Positions 1-6,077 of a DNA stretch of 6,666 bases are shown here, one piece after another. The position numbers and the translations under genes were made by a program. Each line of letters starts with the position of its first letter. Position 1 is the stretch's first letter. The stretch lies in contig JAGQQP010000236.1 in assembly GCA_020426085.1 (NCBI GenBank), forward strand, positions 1-6,666, given 5' to 3'. The stretch comes from Planctomycetaceae bacterium. GTDB taxonomy: Bacteria > Planctomycetota > Planctomycetia > Planctomycetales > Planctomycetaceae. The notes beneath the pieces were generated by a model that ran no database searches, had not been told where the DNA came from, and worked only from the letters and a program-made list of their open reading frames with translations.

Positions 1-41
1 CGACCGTTTATTAACCCGTACGAAATCCTGCAGAGCGCATA

Positions 42-491
42 ATGAAACTGACTACCATCAGACAGGCAACACTCTCCGACCTCGATGCCCTGGCACCACT
101 GTTTGACGAATATCGTCAGTTCTATGGTCGCGCCAGCGACATCACCGCTGCCCGGGAGTTCCTGCTGAACCGTTTCAACCACGGAGAATCTGTACTGTTT
201 CTCGCATCTACTGGTGATACCCCCGTTGGCTTTACACAGCTCTATCCTTCATTTTCGTCAGTCTCACTGGCCCGAACCTTCATTCTGAATGATCTGTTCG
301 TGGCCCCTGCAGAACGACGGCAGGGCATTGCATCCCAGCTCCTCACAGCAGCAGTTGACTATGCTCGCAACGTCAACGCTGTCCGGCTCTCACTGGCCAC
401 AGAAATCACGAATCAAACCGCGCAAGCCCTCTATCATTCCGCTGGATGGAAGCAGGACGAACAGTTCCTGGTTTACCATTTTACCCCCTGA
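42..491 (+). CDS. GNAT-family N-acetyltransferase
   Basis: A 149-residue cytoplasmic protein with a complete single GNAT fold, the usual size for a stand-alone member; the family transfers acetyl from acetyl-CoA to an amine. The N-terminus (TIRQATLSDLDAL, residues 5-17) is the typical first strand and helix. VGFTQLYP (62-69) is the central strand. Motif A is clear: LNDLFVAP (82-89) followed by the pyrophosphate-binding loop RRQGIA (92-97). ALYHSAGW (129-136) is the usual motif B region. No hydrophobic leader is seen. The ATG fits the start of the fold and no later Met precedes motif A, although the upstream ribosome binding site is poor. The gene lies 83 bases before the RimK-like gene on the same strand, so cotranscription is possible. 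The substrate cannot be read from the sequence: it could be a small molecule, an antibiotic-like amine or a protein. The fold call is firm; the specific role is open. Confidence 0.93.
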   Translation: MKLTTIRQATLSDLDALAPLFDEYRQFYGRASDITAAREFLLNRFNHGESVLFLASTGDTPVGFTQLYPSFSSVSLARTFILNDLFVAPAERRQGIASQLLTAAVDYARNVNAVRLSLATEITNQTAQALYHSAGWKQDEQFLVYHFTP

Positions 492-574
492 GTCAGATTG
501 CCTGAGCTCCTCATACAGTCACGCATTTTCCTACTCACTTAAACTGAGTTCACTCAGAAAGAATACAGAGTCCC

Positions 575-1978
575 ATGAAAGAGAATCCTTCCAAGCAGAT
601 CATTGGCAGTGAAGAATGGTGTGCCTTCCCCGACCTCGGTCTGCCGGCCATCAAGGCCCGCGTTGACTCAGGTGCCAAGACTTCGTCAATCCACGCCTTC
701 AACGTACAGAAATTCCGCAGGCAGGGGGAGACCTGGGTCAGCTTTGAAGTCCATCCGCTGCAGAATAACCGTCGGATCGTGGTTCGCTGCGAACGTCCGA
801 TTGTCGATAAACGGGTCGTCAAAAGCTCCAGCGGCATCTCAGAGACTCGCTATGTCATCCTGGCCACTCTCAAAATCGGTGACCATGCCTGGGAAATCGA
901 ACTGACATTAGCCAACCGCGACTCGATGGGCTATCGCATGCTGCTTGGACGCGAGGCCATGAGTGGCCGCATGCTCGTCGATCCTGCCATCAGTTTCTGC
1001 ATGGGCCATGTCAACGGCGACACCCTCAATCAGTATTACGGCAAACGCGAACAGGCCCGCAGTGGTTTGAAAATCGCGCTGCTCGCCAGCAACCAGGAAC
1101 TTTACAGTAATCAGCGTATCCTGGAAGCAGGGGAAGAGCGCGGCCATGAAATGGAATTCCTGGATATTAAGCAGTGCTACATGAAACTTGACGCCGTCGA
1201 GCCCGAAGCCCATTATCGCGGTGGTTCCATTCTGGACGATCTCGACGCCGTCATCACCCGCATCCGCCCCAGTATCACTTATTACGGCTGTGCTCTCGCC
1301 CGACAGTTCGAAAGCATGAGCGTCCTCACCGTAAATAACTCCACTGCAATTACCCAGTCCCGAGATAAACTCTATTCCCTGCAACTGATGCTCAAAAGTG
1401 GCATCAACATTCCCACGACAGGCTTCGCGAACTCTCCCATCGATACCAACGACCTGATCGAAATGGTCGGCGGCGCACCGCTGATCGTCAAGCTGCTGGA
1501 AGGTTCACAAGGGCGGGGCGTCGTGCTTGCAGAAACCCGCAAAGCGGCGGAGTCGGTGATCAACGCGTTCAAGGCCCTCCGCGCCAACCTGCTGGTGCAG
1601 GAGTTCGTCAAAGAAGCCGACGGCAAAGACCTGCGCTGCTTCGTCATCGATGGGAAAGTTGTCGCATCCATCCAGCGCGAAGCCGCCCCCGGTGAATTCC
1701 GCGCCAACCTGCATCAGGGGGGCACCGCCTCGGTAGTGAAGATCACTCCCAGCGAACGCCGCCTGGCTGTCAAAGCCGCCAAGGTGCTGGGACTGATGAT
1801 CGCCGGCGTCGACATCATCCGCTCCAAAAACGGACCTCTGTTACTGGAAGTCAATTCTTCACCCGGCCTGGAAGGCATCGAAGCCGCGACCGGGAAAGAT
1901 ATCGCCGGCATGATGATCGCCGCGATCGAGAAAAAGCTGGAATGGAAGCGGGAACTCAGTGGGAAACGCCATAAATGA
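575..1978 (+). CDS. rimK: RimB-RimK fusion: retropepsin-like zinc-protease domain plus S6 glutamate ligase (ATP-grasp)
   Basis: A 467-residue cytoplasmic fusion of two domains. Residues about 8-145 match the 'putative ATP-dependent zinc protease' (RimB-like, retropepsin fold) family: [25 protein letters not shown] (13-37) carries the Asp-Ser-Gly motif at 31-33, and [16 protein letters not shown] (114-129) is the second signature. Residues about 165-455 are a full RimK ligase, close to the length of free-standing RimK (about 300). Its ATP-grasp landmarks are [15 protein letters not shown] (302-316), [19 protein letters not shown] (340-358), FRANLHQGG (375-383) and AGVDIIRS...[15 protein letters not shown] (410-436). 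Asp413, Glu425 and Asn427 sit at the usual metal-binding positions. Known RimK uses ATP to add L-glutamate to the C-terminus of ribosomal protein S6; RimB is reported to counteract this. That the fused protein both builds and trims the tails is inference. ATG 575 gives a short lead into the protease domain, with only a weak purine-rich site upstream. Confidence 0.93.
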   Translation: MKENPSKQIIGSEEWCAFPDLGLPAIKARVDSGAKTSSIHAFNVQKFRRQGETWVSFEVHPLQNNRRIVVRCERPIVDKRVVKSSSGISETRYVILATLKIGDHAWEIELTLANRDSMGYRMLLGREAMSGRMLVDPAISFCMGHVNGDTLNQYYGKREQARSGLKIALLASNQELYSNQRILEAGEERGHEMEFLDIKQCYMKLDAVEPEAHYRGGSILDDLDAVITRIRPSITYYGCALARQFESMSVLTVNNSTAITQSRDKLYSLQLMLKSGINIPTTGFANSPIDTNDLIEMVGGAPLIVKLLEGSQGRGVVLAETRKAAESVINAFKALRANLLVQEFVKEADGKDLRCFVIDGKVVASIQREAAPGEFRANLHQGGTASVVKITPSERRLAVKAAKVLGLMIAGVDIIRSKNGPLLLEVNSSPGLEGIEAATGKDIAGMMIAAIEKKLEWKRELSGKRHK

Positions 1979-2011
1979 CAAACTGCTCTCGGCGAATTGC
2001 CTTTCCTCAGC

Positions 2012-2017
2012 TAAAAT
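2012..2017 (+). promoter_or_regulatory. Possible -10 box for the paralogue pair
   Basis: TAAAAT matches five of six positions of the sigma-70 -10 consensus and lies 55 bases before the ATG at 2073, in the 94-base gap after the RimK-like gene. No convincing -35 box sits at the right distance, so this is only a candidate. Confidence 0.2.
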
Positions 2018-2060
2018 AGTGCAGTGTTCATCTGATTTAGCAGGAGTACTCAGTTTCTCT

Positions 2061-2064
2061 GGAG
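2061..2064 (+). promoter_or_regulatory. Ribosome binding site fixing the start at 2073
   Basis: GGAG lies 8 bases before ATG 2073. The reading frame stays open upstream to a GTG at 1959 inside the RimK-like gene. This site, together with the signal peptide that starts exactly at 2073, places the start here. Confidence 0.75.
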
Positions 2065-2072
2065 CCGATTCC

Positions 2073-2828
2073 ATGCAAAAGACAGCGATCCCGCGTTGGT
2101 TTAGATCACTGCTGTTCCTGATTTCTCTGTCTCTGCTGCAGATCACAGTTCTTGTAGCGCAGAAAACAGAGACACCTCCGCGCGAACAAATTGGTGTTTG
2201 TCTGGGAAAGCCGGTCTACCGCGATCAGCTTTATACAAATCAAAATATTGAATTACACGAAACACTGCAAATTCTTTTCGGATATCCTGTTTTCGAAGAG
2301 TATTACCAGGCGAAATTCAAACCGACTGAAAAAGAAATCGCCGCCGCAATTGCCTACTACTCCAGAGACGAATCGATGATTAAAGATTGTCAGGAAATCG
2401 ATAAATTAACTCAAAGTGAACTCGAAGAAATCGAAAATCAACTGAAGCGTTCTGACCTCAAACCAGCAGAGCGAAAGCGACTGGAACAAAAACAGCAACA
2501 GCTGCAAAGGGAATTAAAGAATGGCGCTCTCAAAGAGATGCTGCTCATGTTTCTGGAATGCTGGAAATTCGAAAAGCACCTCTATCTCACTCAAGGCGGC
2601 GGCGGCATTCGTTCAATGATGTTCGGAGAAGAAGCCTTCGATGCGCGATTCAAATGGCTGGAAGCTCAGGAGAAACGGGGAAAATTCCAAATCACAGACC
2701 CTCAGCTCCGTACCACATTTTTTGAATTTTGGACTGACAAAAATAATCGAGGCCGTAATATAACCAGTCAGGATTCGATTCAGGAGTTCCTTGAACCTGA
2801 GTGGCTTCCCAAGCCTGTATCTAAATAG
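2073..2828 (+). CDS. Exported protein of unknown family, paralogue A
   Basis: A 251-residue protein I cannot assign to a named family. Residues 1-29 form a signal peptide (basic start KTAIPRWFR, hydrophobic core 12-28, likely cleavage after Ala29), so the mature product should be exported and soluble; there is no other membrane segment. Directly after it comes a block shared with the next gene: QKTETPPREQIGVC then LGKPVYRDQ (30-52). PVFEEYY (72-78) follows, then KPTEKEI (83-89), then a charged helical stretch (about 111-148, SELEEIENQLKR...RKRLEQKQQQLQREL) that looks like a coiled-coil hairpin. The C-terminal half has WKFEKHLYLTQGGGGIR (164-180), DARFKWLEAQEKRGKFQITDP (190-210) and FLEPEWL (239-245). 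The VxLGKPVYRDQ-like block followed by helices faintly recalls SurA-type chaperone N-domains, but no peptidyl-prolyl isomerase domain is present, so I would not name it so. The gene is followed after 37 bases by its paralogue, probably in one transcript. Confidence 0.85.
   Translation: MQKTAIPRWFRSLLFLISLSLLQITVLVAQKTETPPREQIGVCLGKPVYRDQLYTNQNIELHETLQILFGYPVFEEYYQAKFKPTEKEIAAAIAYYSRDESMIKDCQEIDKLTQSELEEIENQLKRSDLKPAERKRLEQKQQQLQRELKNGALKEMLLMFLECWKFEKHLYLTQGGGGIRSMMFGEEAFDARFKWLEAQEKRGKFQITDPQLRTTFFEFWTDKNNRGRNITSQDSIQEFLEPEWLPKPVSK
2157..2228 (+). repeat. Copy 1 of a diverged 72-base coding repeat shared by the two paralogues
   Basis: Codons 29-52 of paralogue A align without gaps to codons 29-52 of paralogue B at 2950-3021. 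By my count 58 of 72 bases and 22 of 24 residues agree; nine of the 14 base differences are silent third-position changes. This marks an old gene duplication with the block kept under protein-level constraint. Confidence 0.85.
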
Positions 2829-2853
2829 TGTCTGTGTCAATCTGCCAAAATCA

Positions 2854-2858
2854 GGGAG
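2854..2858 (+). promoter_or_regulatory. Ribosome binding site fixing the start at 2866
   Basis: GGGAG lies 7 bases before ATG 2866. The frame is open upstream to a TTG at 2791 within the previous gene. This site and the signal peptide starting at 2866 argue for 2866. Confidence 0.75.
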
Positions 2859-2865
2859 TCTCGCT

Positions 2866-3654
2866 ATGCAATTTGCTTTCCCATTTCACAGACTTGCTAA
2901 ATACACCCTGATCTTCTCGTGTCTCTTTGCGATATCTTCCTCTCTCGCAGCTCAGAAATCCGAAACACCCCCGCGCGAACAGATCGGCACCTGTCTGGGC
3001 AAACCGGTTTACCGCGATCAGATCCGAACGGAATCTATCAGCGAACGAAACATGGATTTGAATCAGTATTTCTTTGGCCCTGTTTTTGATCGTTACTATG
3101 CCGAGCATCAAAGCATACTTGAGCCGACTCCACAGGAAATCAAAGCGTTCATCACTGATATGCACAAAAACCCGAAGATTCGAGATATGGACCTGGGAAA
3201 TATGTTCCAGACACGTGGTCAGATCGATTGGGTCAAAACACAGCTCAAAGCCCCTGAACTTTCTAAAGCGGATCGCCAGAAACTGGAACAGGAACTGAGA
3301 GAACTCCAGGCAGAACTGGCAATGCCAGGGAGTTCAGATGCCCGGATGCTTATCATAGTCTGGAAGCTTGATCGGCATCTTTACAAAAAATACGGTGGCG
3401 GTCGCATCCGGTTACTCAAGATGGGTATTGAGACCATCGATGCAACCCATAAATGGCTCGAAGATCTGGAGAAACAGGGCTATTTCAAAATCACAGATCC
3501 TGAACTGCGAACGGCATTGTATTTCTACTGGACCCCCGCAAACGATAATGACTTTGTGACAGAAGATCCGAGAATAATCCGGGAAAGTATATTTGAACCT
3601 GAGTGGCTGAAAGAAATGAATGCGGATGAGCCACTCACAGCGAAAAAGCCCTGA
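2866..3654 (+). CDS. Exported protein of unknown family, paralogue B
   Basis: A 262-residue paralogue of the preceding gene product, with the same layout and no assignable function. The signal peptide covers residues 1-29 (basic HRLAK, hydrophobic core 12-28, cleavage expected after Ala29). The conserved block QKSETPPREQIGTC-LGKPVYRDQ occupies 30-52, at the same residue numbers as in paralogue A. FGPVFDRYY (70-78) and EPTPQEI (86-92) follow, then a charged helical pair (about 115-152) and the conserved C-terminal half: WKLDRHLYKKYGGGRIR (166-182), DATHKWLEDLEKQGYFKITDP (192-212), YWT (221-223) and FEPEWL (243-248). Cys43 in the block is the only cysteine of the predicted mature protein. The central region (about 93-165) has diverged most. 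The C-terminus adds a short Lys/Pro-rich tail absent from A. The gene ends 4 bases from the stop of the convergent propeller gene. Likely cotranscribed with A; localisation is a prediction from the signal peptide. Confidence 0.87.
   Translation: MQFAFPFHRLAKYTLIFSCLFAISSSLAAQKSETPPREQIGTCLGKPVYRDQIRTESISERNMDLNQYFFGPVFDRYYAEHQSILEPTPQEIKAFITDMHKNPKIRDMDLGNMFQTRGQIDWVKTQLKAPELSKADRQKLEQELRELQAELAMPGSSDARMLIIVWKLDRHLYKKYGGGRIRLLKMGIETIDATHKWLEDLEKQGYFKITDPELRTALYFYWTPANDNDFVTEDPRIIRESIFEPEWLKEMNADEPLTAKKP
2950..3021 (+). repeat. Copy 2 of the 72-base coding repeat
   Basis: Codons 29-52 of paralogue B, matching 2157-2228. The two residue changes are Ser for Thr at position 32 and Thr for Val at position 42. 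Confidence 0.85.
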
Positions 3655-3675
3655 CCGGTTACTCGGTTGATTTTT
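3643..3675. terminator. Possible weak two-way terminator at the convergent gene junction
   Basis: A short stem ACCG/CGGT (3654-3657 with 3664-3667, 6-base loop, extendable by two G-T pairs) sits over both stop codons. TTTTT follows on the plus strand at 3671-3675, and AAAAA at 3643-3647 gives a T-run for the minus-strand transcript. The stem is short, so termination strength is doubtful. Confidence 0.35.
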
Positions 3676-4999
3676 CAGTCGGGTTCTCTGTTGTTTCAGC
3701 TGCGATACAGACCAGTTGTTCCTGCCGTTTGCCATTAACCTGTTTGCCGACCCGAAGAAAGATCTCGCTGTCCACCACAGCCGGGCTGGCATAACAGTCG
3801 TCCCCCAGCTTGTTGAACGCGACTTCTTTATACCCGTCCGGACTCGCTTCAAACACGAAGGTTTCACCAGACAGGTTCGCAACATAGATCAGACCGTTAC
3901 ACAGAATCGGGGAACCACTGAAAGAACCCCGCAGACGGTTTCGCCAGAGCACATCTCCCGAGTCGATCGACCAGCAATACGCGATTCCATCATCGGTCAC
4001 ACCATATAACTGCCCACCGTGTACCAGCATGGATGGCTCATATATTTTGGTGTCGTTCGACCACAGCAGTTTTCCATCCGCGGATAGACAGACGGTTTCC
4101 CGTTTGGGGTAGCCGCCGCTGGCAAAGATTTTATCGGCACTCGTCACAATTGTGCCACACGTCGCTTCGGCCAGACAGGGGGTATTCCAGATCTCCTTTC
4201 CTGTCGCTGGATCATAACTGGCAACACGATCACAACCACTGATCAGCAGTTGGTCCCGGCCTCCCACATACGCTACGATGGGACTCGAATACGTGCTGAC
4301 GGCAGGACGTGCAACACGCCAGGCAATCTCTCCCGTTTTGCGGTCGAGCGCCGCCAGGTAACCGCCGCCTCGATTGTCAGCCGCAATAATCACATACGAT
4401 TTGTAGAGCAGGGGGGAAGGGGCATAGCCGAACTTCGAATTGAAGGCTCCCAGTTCCTTCTGCCAGACTTTCTTGCCATCCAGATCTAAAGCCGTCGCAA
4501 TGATTTTTCCCGAGTTCAGGAAAACCGCGTAAATCCGATCCCCGTCAAACAGGACGGTCCCGTTGGCATTGGTCCCTTTTTTATGCAACTCGCCTGGACC
4601 GGGGAAGCCCCCCTCATGCAGTACGGTTTCCCAGCGCACCTGACCATCAGCGCGATCGTATGCGATCACCATCTGTTCCTGATCCTGGTCGTCGGCGGTA
4701 GCCAACACCACCATGTCTTCCGTCACGACGGGGGAACTATGGCCGCGACCGGGGATATCCGTTCGCCATTTGATATCTTTGGTCTCGCCCCACTCGGTCG
4801 GCAGTGGCTGATCAGGGACGTGACCATTTCGATCCGGACCACGCCAGCCCGGCCAGACATGCGACAGATCAGGCAGGTTGGTGTCTTTTAAAGAGACACC
4901 ACTTGTCTTCACAGAGATTTCTTCAACAGGAGTCGTTTTCGTACAGCCGGCTACCAGCAGTATTCCCAGCAGGAACCATCTGTGAGACATGCGAACCAT
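3659..4999 (-). CDS. PQQ-like beta-propeller repeat lipoprotein
   Basis: A 446-residue protein predicted to be lipid-anchored outside the cytoplasm. The signal peptide ends in a lipobox, LVAGC, with Cys19 as the lipidated residue. A Thr/Pro/Ser-rich linker (20-45) leads to WPGWRGPDRNG (49-59) and LPTEWG (66-71), the opening seen in many planctomycete PQQ-like proteins. PGRGHSSPVV (83-92) starts the propeller. Blade motifs of the 'D..tG...W' kind recur at YDRADGQVRW (114-123), LDLDGKKVW (171-179), LDRKTGEIAW (218-227), YDPATGKEIW (262-271), LSADGKLLW (305-313) and WSIDSGDVLW (343-352), with a weaker last repeat near 383-398. This suggests a seven- or eight-bladed propeller. No quinoprotein dehydrogenase signature was recognised; such propellers often act as binding scaffolds, as in BamB, so an enzymatic role is not supported. 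The start at 4999 is preferred over Met4 because a strong ribosome binding site precedes it. It lies downstream of the DUF1080 gene, separated by a hairpin. Confidence 0.93.
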   Translation of the reverse strand: MVRMSHRWFLLGILLVAGCTKTTPVEEISVKTSGVSLKDTNLPDLSHVWPGWRGPDRNGHVPDQPLPTEWGETKDIKWRTDIPGRGHSSPVVTEDMVVLATADDQDQEQMVIAYDRADGQVRWETVLHEGGFPGPGELHKKGTNANGTVLFDGDRIYAVFLNSGKIIATALDLDGKKVWQKELGAFNSKFGYAPSPLLYKSYVIIAADNRGGGYLAALDRKTGEIAWRVARPAVSTYSSPIVAYVGGRDQLLISGCDRVASYDPATGKEIWNTPCLAEATCGTIVTSADKIFASGGYPKRETVCLSADGKLLWSNDTKIYEPSMLVHGGQLYGVTDDGIAYCWSIDSGDVLWRNRLRGSFSGSPILCNGLIYVANLSGETFVFEASPDGYKEVAFNKLGDDCYASPAVVDSEIFLRVGKQVNGKRQEQLVCIAAETTENPTEKSTE

Positions 5000-5006
5000 A
5001 CTTAAA

Positions 5007-5013
5007 CTCCTCC
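5007..5013 (-). promoter_or_regulatory. Strong ribosome binding site of the propeller gene
   Basis: The minus strand reads GGAGGAG 7 bases before the ATG at 4999, a near-perfect Shine-Dalgarno sequence. It selects Met1 over Met4 (4990) and predicts efficient translation. Confidence 0.8.
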
Positions 5014-5028
5014 GTGACGGACTTGAGT

Positions 5029-5058
5029 AATATCAAAAAAGAATTTCGGAATGAACAA
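5029..5058 (-). promoter_or_regulatory. Candidate promoter for the propeller gene
   Basis: On the minus strand TTGTTC (5058-5053) is followed after 18 bases by GATATT (5034-5029), matching three and four of six consensus positions. It lies just after the hairpin at 5079-5109, where an independent promoter would be expected. The match is weak. Confidence 0.25.
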
Positions 5059-5078
5059 CCGGCATCCCAGCCGGATGG

Positions 5079-5109
5079 CACTCACTCTGCTTCAGCGGCA
5101 GAGTGAGTG
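5079..5109 (-). terminator. Perfect 12-bp hairpin after the DUF1080 gene
   Basis: CACTCACTCTGC (5079-5090) and GCAGAGTGAGTG (5098-5109) are exact inverted repeats with a 7-base loop, starting 28 bases after the DUF1080 stop codon. No T-run follows immediately on the minus strand; a smaller 5-bp stem (5059-5063 with 5070-5074) and a six-T run (5040-5035) come later. It could be a terminator, or a structure that protects the 3' end of the DUF1080 message while some readthrough reaches the propeller gene. Confidence 0.65.
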
Positions 5110-5137
5110 TGATTCCAGAATCCGTTTTCTGTTTTGC

Positions 5138-5887
5138 TTATAGTTTTTTCAGAAAGACATTCTTGAAGCGGATCTCACCGCCATGTGTCTGCAGCTGAAT
5201 CGGACCCGTTTCATAAATCGGATCGTCCTTCTCATAATAGTTATCCATCTTTTTGTTGTCTACTACGAGTTTACCATTCATATAAACGGTAACCTTGTCC
5301 CCCTTCATGATAATCCGGAAATGATTCCATTCTCCAAAAGGTTTGTCTGCATGAACGAGGGGGTATTTACCTTCTCCCTTATTATTATACAATCCTCCTG
5401 ATCCCAGGTTGGCTTTACGATCCCATTTACCACCTTCTTTCGTGGTATCCCAGATCTGCACCTGAGGTACGCCACGCAGATAGATCCCACTGTCGGCTTT
5501 CGCGACGGTTTTATAATCAAGCAGCAGCTCGAAATCGCCATAATCTTCGGCTGTCGTCAGGTAAACACCATGCCCGTCATTGACCAGCTCGCCATCTTCT
5601 ACCGACCAGTGTTCCAGCACGTCTTCCCAGTTCTTCTTCAACAACGCTTCCCGCTCGGCTTCTGGCATGTTCTTGACAGCAACCGGGCTTTTACCTTTGA
5701 CCTGATGGTAGTTCATGCCAATCCAGCCGGAGAGATCTTTCCCGTTGAAGAGCGCGATAAAACCTTCCGGAGGCTGATTCAGCTTCTCCGCTTCCTTTTT
5801 ATCCCCGGCAAAACCAGCGGAACTTCCCAGCAGGGCAACGGCCAACAGGGAAAAAAGACTCTGTTTAATAAACGACGATGGATTCAT
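5138..5887 (-). CDS. Secreted DUF1080 (3-keto-disaccharide hydrolase-type) protein
   Basis: A 249-residue exported protein made of one DUF1080 domain, a concanavalin-like jelly roll that Pfam now labels 3-keto-disaccharide hydrolase. Residues 1-28 are a signal peptide (basic FIKQ, hydrophobic core 11-20, cleavage near AGFAG). Family landmarks run in order: GFIALFNGKDLSGW (42-55), WSVEDGELV (94-102), DFELLLDYK (118-126), ADSGIYLRG (131-139), VQIWD (143-147), GSGGLY (162-167), GEWNHFRI (185-192), VTVYMNGKLVVDN (199-211) and GPIQLQTHGGEIRFKNVFL (228-246). A 38-residue insert (56-93) between the first two landmarks includes the acidic helix MPEAEREALLKKNWEDVLEHW. The family is linked to hydrolysis of oxidised (3-keto) glycosides; the actual substrate here is unknown. 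The frame extends up to a TTG at 5920, but the ATG at 5887 has the ribosome binding site and starts the signal peptide. It lies between the SRPBCC and propeller genes on the same strand. Confidence 0.94.
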   Translation of the reverse strand: MNPSSFIKQSLFSLLAVALLGSSAGFAGDKKEAEKLNQPPEGFIALFNGKDLSGWIGMNYHQVKGKSPVAVKNMPEAEREALLKKNWEDVLEHWSVEDGELVNDGHGVYLTTAEDYGDFELLLDYKTVAKADSGIYLRGVPQVQIWDTTKEGGKWDRKANLGSGGLYNNKGEGKYPLVHADKPFGEWNHFRIIMKGDKVTVYMNGKLVVDNKKMDNYYEKDDPIYETGPIQLQTHGGEIRFKNVFLKKL

Positions 5888-5893
5888 TGTTTG

Positions 5894-5900
5894 TTCCTCT
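5894..5900 (-). promoter_or_regulatory. Ribosome binding site fixing the DUF1080 start
   Basis: The minus strand reads AGAGGAA 6 bases before the ATG at 5887. It rules in favour of this start over the upstream TTG at 5920, which sits inside a hairpin. Confidence 0.8.
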
Positions 5901-5907
5901 TGATGCC

Positions 5908-5925
5908 CGCTGTTACTCAACAGCG
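5908..5925 (-). promoter_or_regulatory. Leader hairpin just upstream of the DUF1080 ribosome binding site
   Basis: CGCTGTT (5908-5914) and AACAGCG (5919-5925) form a perfect 7-bp stem with a 4-base loop. In the message it ends 7 bases before the Shine-Dalgarno sequence. It may stabilise the leader, tune translation, or be a protein-binding operator at the DNA level. The structure is seen directly; the function is not. Confidence 0.5.
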
Positions 5926-5971
5926 CATTTATTGAGACCAGTCGAAGATTCAGTAACCTTCCTAAGTAATT

Positions 5972-6000
5972 ACTCTAATTGGGACAGGCAGGAAATACAA
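5972..6000 (-). promoter_or_regulatory. Candidate promoter for the DUF1080 gene
   Basis: On the minus strand TTGTAT (6000-5995), a 17-base spacer and TAGAGT (5977-5972) match three and four of six consensus positions. A perfect 10-base palindrome AGTAATTACT (5965-5974) touches the -10 box. The 190-base gap upstream of this gene is the largest in the window and holds no gene I can support. Confidence 0.25.
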
Positions 6001-6077
6001 TGTGTCCGTGAAAAACAGCAGGAATTTTCGAAATCTCAAACTGAAACAACCCCCAAGCAGTTTTCCAGCCACATTAA

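Noticed and set aside
1..41. Possible end of an upstream gene at the left edge
   Set aside because: Too short to judge; all that can be said is that it holds no clear ribosome binding site for the GNAT gene.
544..557. Small CTGAG/CTCAG stem between the GNAT and RimK-like genes
   Set aside because: Only 5-6 bp with a 2-4 base loop, A/T-flanked, and no T-run follows; likely chance.
908..1384. Antisense open frame within the RimK-like gene
   Set aside because: It lies fully opposite a well-supported conserved gene, has no recognisable motif and is a shadow of its codon pattern.
1959..2072. Upstream extension of paralogue A to a GTG inside the RimK-like gene
   Set aside because: It would bury the signal peptide at residue 39. 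The ATG at 2073 has GGAG at 8 bases and starts the leader directly.
2193..2204. IG-V-C / IG-T-C in the paralogues as a lipobox
   Set aside because: The cysteine is 14 residues past the hydrophobic core in a hydrophilic context, so it cannot be a lipoprotein cleavage site.
2791..2865. Upstream extension of paralogue B to a TTG within paralogue A
   Set aside because: Same reason: the ATG at 2866 has GGGAG at 7 bases and begins the signal peptide, at the same residue numbering as paralogue A.
4033..4891. Plus-strand open frames opposite the propeller gene
   Set aside because: Low-quality Arg/His/Ser-rich translations opposite a clear beta-propeller sequence.
5888..5920. TTG start adding 11 residues to the DUF1080 protein
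   Set aside because: The codon is in a hairpin loop, and the ATG at 5887 has its own ribosome binding site and a clean signal peptide.
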